From positions 129,364,216 to 129,428,215 of the forward strand of contig NC_037669.1 in NCBI RefSeq assembly GCF_003255815.1: a DNA stretch of 64,000 nucleotides, written 5' to 3'. Under the pieces are notes generated by a model. It worked only from the letters and a program-made list of their open reading frames with translations, did not search any database and was not told where the DNA came from. How positions within the stretch are numbered: the first letter of the stretch is position 1; the number at the start of each line of letters is the position of its first letter. The translations under genes were made by a program, and so were the position numbers. Source of the stretch: Theropithecus gelada (taxonomy: Eukaryota; Chordata; Mammalia; Primates; Cercopithecidae). Positions 60,361 to 64,000 of this stretch are shown here, one piece after another.

Positions 60361-60539
60361 AAATAAATAAATAAATTCACAAAGAAAATTAGAAAATATT
60401 TAACAGACTGACATTATTTGTCAGTAATTGTATCGATACCTATGATACTATGTATCAATAATCCTTATTTAGGTACAGAAATCATGCTAGGTAGCATTGG
60501 AAAAACAGACAAAATGTAAAAGAATACATAATCCACAAA

Positions 60540-61640
60540 AAGCCCAGGTATATATTGATACCTGAATTATGACAAAAGGGCCATTGCAAAATGATAAGGA
60601 AAGGACCATGTTCTCAATAACTGGTAGTAGATAGCCTGGAAATTCATATGAAACTTGTCCCCCACCTTATACATGAAAATACATGTACAGAATAATATTT
60701 ATAGAAGCAGTCTCTGCACTGGTCTTAAAGTCAAACTACTGCAAATGCATATCAACAATAGAATGGATAAACATACTATAGTGTTGGGAACAAGCTCCCC
60801 AAAATCTGGCCAGAAACTGGCCCCAAAACTGGCCATAAACAAAATCTCTGCAGCACTGTAACATGTTCATAATGGCCCTAATGCCCAAGCTGGAAGGTTG
60901 TGAGTTTACGGGAATGAGGGCAAGGAACACCTGGCCTGCCCAGGGTGGAAAACTGCTTAAAGGCATTCTTAAGCCACAAACAATAGCATGAGCAATCTGT
61001 GTCTTTAAGGGTGTGTTCCTGATGCAGTTAACTAGCCCAACCTGTTCCTTTGATACGGCCCATCCCTTCGTTTCCCATAAGGGATACTTTTAGTTAATTT
61101 TATCTATAGAAACAATGCTAATGACTGGTTTGCTGTTAATGAATACGTGGGTAAATCTCTGTTCAGGACTTTCAGCTCTGATGGCTGTGAGACCCCTGAT
61201 TTACAACTTCACACCTCTTTATTTCTGTGTATGTCTTTAATTCCTCTAGCGCCTCTGGGTTAGGGTCTCCCTGACCCAGCTGGTCTCAGCACTATAGATA
61301 TACAATAAATATAAGATATGCAATGGATTTACAGTTACAATAGAACATAACTTGCCAATAAAAATAAACTACAGCTATATGGAAAACCTTGGATTTATAT
61401 CTCAAATATAATATTAAACAAAAGAAGCCAGATATTCATTGGATTATTATACTCATAAAAATTTCAAAAAGATGTAAAACTAATCAACACAGCTAGAAGT
61501 CAAAATTAAGATTATTTTAATGGTTGGAGAAAATTGTTAATCACTAAAAGTGGCACAAGGGAGAAGAAACTTGATCATGAGAAGTGTCAAAATTTTTAAT
61601 CTTAGAAGTGTTTATGTAGCTGTTCTCTGTCAAAATCCAC
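60540..61640 (+). mobile_element. Old L1 (L1M-like) 3' portion, split by an ERVK-like LTR
   Basis: Plus-strand L1 3' region: 'atatcaacaatagaatggat' before the LTR, and 'aataaactacagctatatgg', 'aaaagaagccagatattca' and 'gtgtcaaaatttttaatc' after it. No reading frame survives. Confidence 0.65.
60782..61291 (+). mobile_element. Solo ERVK-like LTR (LTR3/HML-like)
   Basis: A 510-bp LTR from 'tgttgggaacaagctcccca' to 'agctggtctcagca'. It is flanked by a perfect 6-bp target duplication, ctatag (60776-60781 and 61292-61297), the length typical of class II ERVs. The 3' part 'cctctagcgcctctgggtta' matches HML-type LTR ends. The expected AATAAA before the R end reads aatgaa, so the polyadenylation signal looks damaged. 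Confidence 0.88.
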
Positions 61641-61734
61641 TGTTGCTGTAGAACAAAGCTATGCACCTTTATATGTCTTATATGTCAGGAAACAGAAAAT
61701 GAGATATATAGCCAGAATTTGAAAACTAAAAGAC

Positions 61735-62037
61735 GCCGGGCGCGGTGGCTCAAGCCTGTAATCCCAGCACTTTGGGAGGCCGAGACGGGTGGATCACGAG
61801 GTCAGGAGATCGAGACCATCCTGGCTAACACGGTGAAACCCCGTCTCTACTAAAAAATACAAAAAACTAGCCGGGCGAAGTGGCGGGCGCCTGTGGTCCC
61901 AGCTACTCCGGAGGCTGAGGCAGGAGAATGGCGTAAACCCGGGAGGCGGAGCTTGCAGTGAGCTGAGATCCGGCCACTGCACTCCAGCCTGGGCGACAGA
62001 GCCAGACTCAGTCTCAAAAAAAAAAAAAAAAAAAAAA
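61735..62037 (+). mobile_element. Young AluY, Old World monkey type
   Basis: Full-length Alu close to consensus ('gccgggcgcggtggctcaag', 'gagatccggccactgcactc') with a poly-A tail. A perfect 14-bp target duplication ('gaaaactaaaagac') lies at 61721-61734 and 62038-62051. The four diagnostic differences from human AluY are clearest here. Confidence 0.97.
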
Positions 62038-62051
62038 GAAAACTAAAAGAC

Positions 62052-63347
62052 ATAAATGATAAAATTTCTCAAAACCCAACTCAGAGATTTAAGGAGATCT
62101 AAAAATAGCTAAATTGAGTTTAAGAAACAGAAAAGTAGTAGGAGAAAGCCCAATATACTTCTTAAAAGTGTTTCATAATGACAAAATATAATTTAAAAAT
62201 AGTTGAAGAATTAGTGGCCGAGAATTTTCCAGATTTGACAATTCACTTATTACTTATATTGACAGAGCAAACTGAATTATTTGTCCAGCAAACAAAATAA
62301 ATCCAAACCCAAAGTTATTATCATAAAATTGTGAAGAATCAAGATAGAAGCTGCTAATGGAGGTCAGAGGAAAAAAAAAGTGATTAGCGACAAAGGAATG
62401 ATGAGTAGAACAGCAGATTTAGCACTAGATGAACAATGACTTTTATTAATAGTGGGTGGAAGGACTTGCAGAAGAGAGAGGGTTAGAATATGACAATGAA
62501 ATAGTTGAAATTATTATTTTTGTTTTTCTAGAAGGCTTTCTTGTTGAGGCTGCAGCATTTGAACTTATTTGTAAAAAAGATGATATTGAAAAAGTTAGAA
62601 AAGGTTAATAACAGAGAAGTAGAAATTTATTTTAGAACAACTTTTAATAATAGGTTGTAAGACTAATTTGAAATTCAAGGATAATTTAGGCAACAGACAA
62701 GTTGCCATAGATGAGAAACCCTGTAATAAGTCCCTTTTCAATCAGTTCTCTCTGCCATGCCACAAATTGTTCTCTCTGAAGCCGGAGTGATTCTTCTAAT
62801 ACGTAAATTTCCCACACTCCTCCTATTGGAAAACTTTCACTGCTGCCACTACTGATGTCAGAATAAAGCCCAAATTTCCTAGCATGATCTAAGTGATGTG
62901 GTTCTTGAATTTCTTTCTAATATTCCCCTTCTGAAAATACATGCTATTCCATTTGCCAACTTTCTCCAGGATGCCACATTAAAATTAATATTTCTCAGTT
63001 AAAATGTCTTTAGAAACATATCAACTTTATGAAAAGGTTTACCAACTTACTAAATTTGATAAATAATTGTTGTGATACAAATGTATATTCTGGTCAAAGC
63101 TAGTATGCACAGCTTCATGCCTTCATTGACATATTTTGGATTGACATATTTTGTATTAGGTGTATTTATGACAAGACATGTGAGTAAGTTCCATTAAAAA
63201 CCTTATAAAATATTCTAAGCTTCAAAATTTCTGCATTTACATACTTGCATGAAACTACAGTGTTATATGTATGGCTGGGTTCCAACCAAATATAAGGGCA
63301 AGATCTTCCATAAATTTACACAGGCACTTAAGATGATCAAATTATCA
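62052..63347. other. Mostly unassigned; probable old L1 ORF1-like piece
   Basis: Sequence at about 62180-62390 ('gagaattttccagatttgac', 'gaagctgctaatggaggtca') resembles plus-strand L1 ORF1. A 16-17 bp tandem duplication ('attgacatattttg') lies near 63127-63160. The remainder is unassigned. Confidence 0.45.
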
Positions 63348-63358
63348 GGGGGCGGAGC

Positions 63359-63368
63359 AAGATGGCCG
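63359..63368 (+). promoter_or_regulatory. YY1 site of the L1 promoter
   Basis: The 'aagatggccg' core near the first L1 nucleotides is the known YY1 element that sets the L1 transcription start. It is intact here. Confidence 0.85.
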
Positions 63369-63388
63369 AATAGGAGCAGTTCCAGTCT

Positions 63389-63847
63389 TCAACTCCCAGC
63401 GCCAGCGACACAGAAGACCGGTGATTTCGGCATTTTCAACTGAGGTACTGGGTTCATCTCACTGGGGAGTGCCGGACGATCAGTACTGGTCAGCTGCTGC
63501 AGCCCGACCAGCGAGAGCTGAAGCAGGGCGAGGCATTGCCTCACCTGAGAAGCGCAAGAGGGAAGGGAATCCCTTTTCCTAGCCAGGGGAACTGAGACAC
63601 ACAACACCTGGAGAATCAGGTAACTCCCACCCCAATACTGCGCTTTGAGCAAATAGGCACACCAGGAGATCATATCCCACACCTGGCCGGGAGGGTCCCA
63701 CACCCACGGAGCCTCCCTCATTGCTATTACAGCAGTCTGTGATCTACCGGCAAGGCAGCAGCGAGGCTGGGGGAGGGGCGCCCGCCATTGCTGAGGCTTA
63801 AGTAGGTAAACAAAGCTGCTGGGAAGCTCGAACTGGGTGGAGCTCAC
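63389..63847 (-). CDS. Antisense ORF0-like frame in the L1 5' UTR
   Basis: An open frame of 152 codons antisense to the L1 5' UTR, in the position and orientation of ORF0 described for hominid L1. The frame opens at a GTG just after an in-frame TGA. The first ATG is at 63719-63721, giving 110 residues. That is longer than the roughly 70-residue ORF0 reported for human L1. It is proline- and leucine-rich with no known domain. Expression from the antisense promoter is inference. Confidence 0.45.
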   Translation of the reverse strand: MSSTQFELPSSFVYLLKPQQWRAPLPQPRCCLAGRSQTAVIAMREAPWVWDPPGQVWDMISWCAYLLKAQYWGGSYLILQVLCVSVPLARKRDSLPSCASQVRQCLALLQLSLVGLQQLTSTDRPALPSEMNPVPQLKMPKSPVFCVAGAGS

Positions 63848-64000
63848 AGCAGCTCAAGGAAACCTGCCTGTCTCTGTAGACTCCACCTCTGGGGGCAGGG
63901 CACAGAAAACAATAACAAAGCAGCAGACACCTCTGCAGACGCAAACGACTCTCTCTGACAGCTTTGAAGAGAGCAGTGGATCTCCCAACACGGAGGTTGA

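Larger units (their letters stand above)
50932..60377 (+). mobile_element. ERV1 processed retrocopy (R-U5 ... U3-R-A tail), interrupted
   Basis: It starts with a 36-nt R segment (50934-50969), then U5 to 51073 and a primer-binding site at 51078. It ends with U3 and the matching R segment (60325-60360, 29 of 36 identical), then an A-rich tail 'aaataaataaataaatt'. There is no U3 at the left end and no U5 at the right end. A 10-bp direct repeat flanks it (cacaaagaga 50922-50931; cacaaagaaa 60378-60387). This is the form of a polyadenylated retroviral RNA inserted by L1. A MaLR LTR and two L1 fragments are nested inside; about 5.1 kb is ERV sequence. I see no intact gag, pol or env frame. The exact ERV family is not assigned. 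Confidence 0.72.
63348..64000 (+). mobile_element. Primate L1 (L1PA-type) 5' UTR, running off the window
   Basis: It begins precisely at the L1 5' terminus 'gggggcggagcaagatggcc' and stays close to consensus for 653 bp ('ggtactgggttcatctcact', 'cccacacctggccgggaggg', 'tgacagctttgaagagagca'). No 5' truncation is visible, so the element may be full length beyond the edge. The L1 5' UTR holds an internal sense Pol II promoter and an antisense promoter. Confidence 0.95.

Noticed and set aside
1..64000. tRNA, snRNA, Y RNA and CRISPR-like features
   Set aside because: I saw no cloverleaf or known small-RNA start sequences, and no regularly spaced repeats other than the microsatellites and duplications listed.

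Overview
This is non-coding primate DNA, about 38% GC by eye, with no intact protein-coding gene, rRNA, tRNA or CRISPR that I can recognise. The lineage is readable from the mobile elements. Alu, THE1/MST (MaLR), LTR7-like, LTR12-like and ERVK-like LTRs indicate a catarrhine primate. The youngest Alus (29.5, 30.3, 43.1 and 61.7 kb) share a 'ctcaagcctg' left arm and/or a 'ggccactgc' right-arm box in place of the human AluY 'gcgccactgc'. This points to an Old World monkey (Cercopithecidae) rather than human or ape. The species cannot be fixed from sequence alone.

Layout. 0-5 kb: a minus-strand MaLR element (internal region plus LTR), then an old minus-strand L1 carrying three Alus. 5.0-5.6 kb: a single KRAB-A-like exon next to a solo LTR7-like element, both minus strand. 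5.9-11 kb: two old L1s, one split by an ERV LTR and one by an AluY. 11-24 kb: mostly unassigned AT-rich sequence with a pure ATCT microsatellite, MLT1- and MLT2-like LTRs, an unassigned 0.72 kb ERV LTR, several Alus, and an L1 split by a MaLR LTR. 24.1-30.2 kb: a minus-strand HERV9-like (ERV1) provirus with LTR12-type LTRs, a tRNA-Arg-type primer-binding site, decayed gag and protease, most of pol missing, and a remnant of the env tail. 31.95-33.05 kb: a solo LTR12 with a perfect 4-bp target duplication. 33-50.9 kb: a mostly unassigned AT-rich desert.

50.9-60.4 kb holds the most unusual object. An ERV1 sequence begins at R-U5, carries a tRNA-Pro-like primer-binding site and ends at U3-R followed by an A-rich tail. 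It is flanked by a near-perfect 10-bp direct repeat. That is the layout of a reverse-transcribed retroviral RNA inserted by L1 machinery, not of an integrase-made provirus. A MaLR LTR and two L1 fragments later broke into it. 60.5-64 kb: an old L1 split by a solo ERVK-like LTR with a perfect 6-bp target duplication, a young Alu with a perfect 14-bp duplication, and the 5' end of a primate L1 running off the window with its YY1 site and an antisense ORF0-like frame.

No genes cooperate here. The biology is a layered record of retroelement insertion, plus sequences that could act as promoters or enhancers (LTR12, LTR7-like, L1 5' UTR) and one possible exon fossil (KRAB). Element names come from recognising consensus-like sequence from memory, with no database search, so family-level calls are firmer than subfamily calls.
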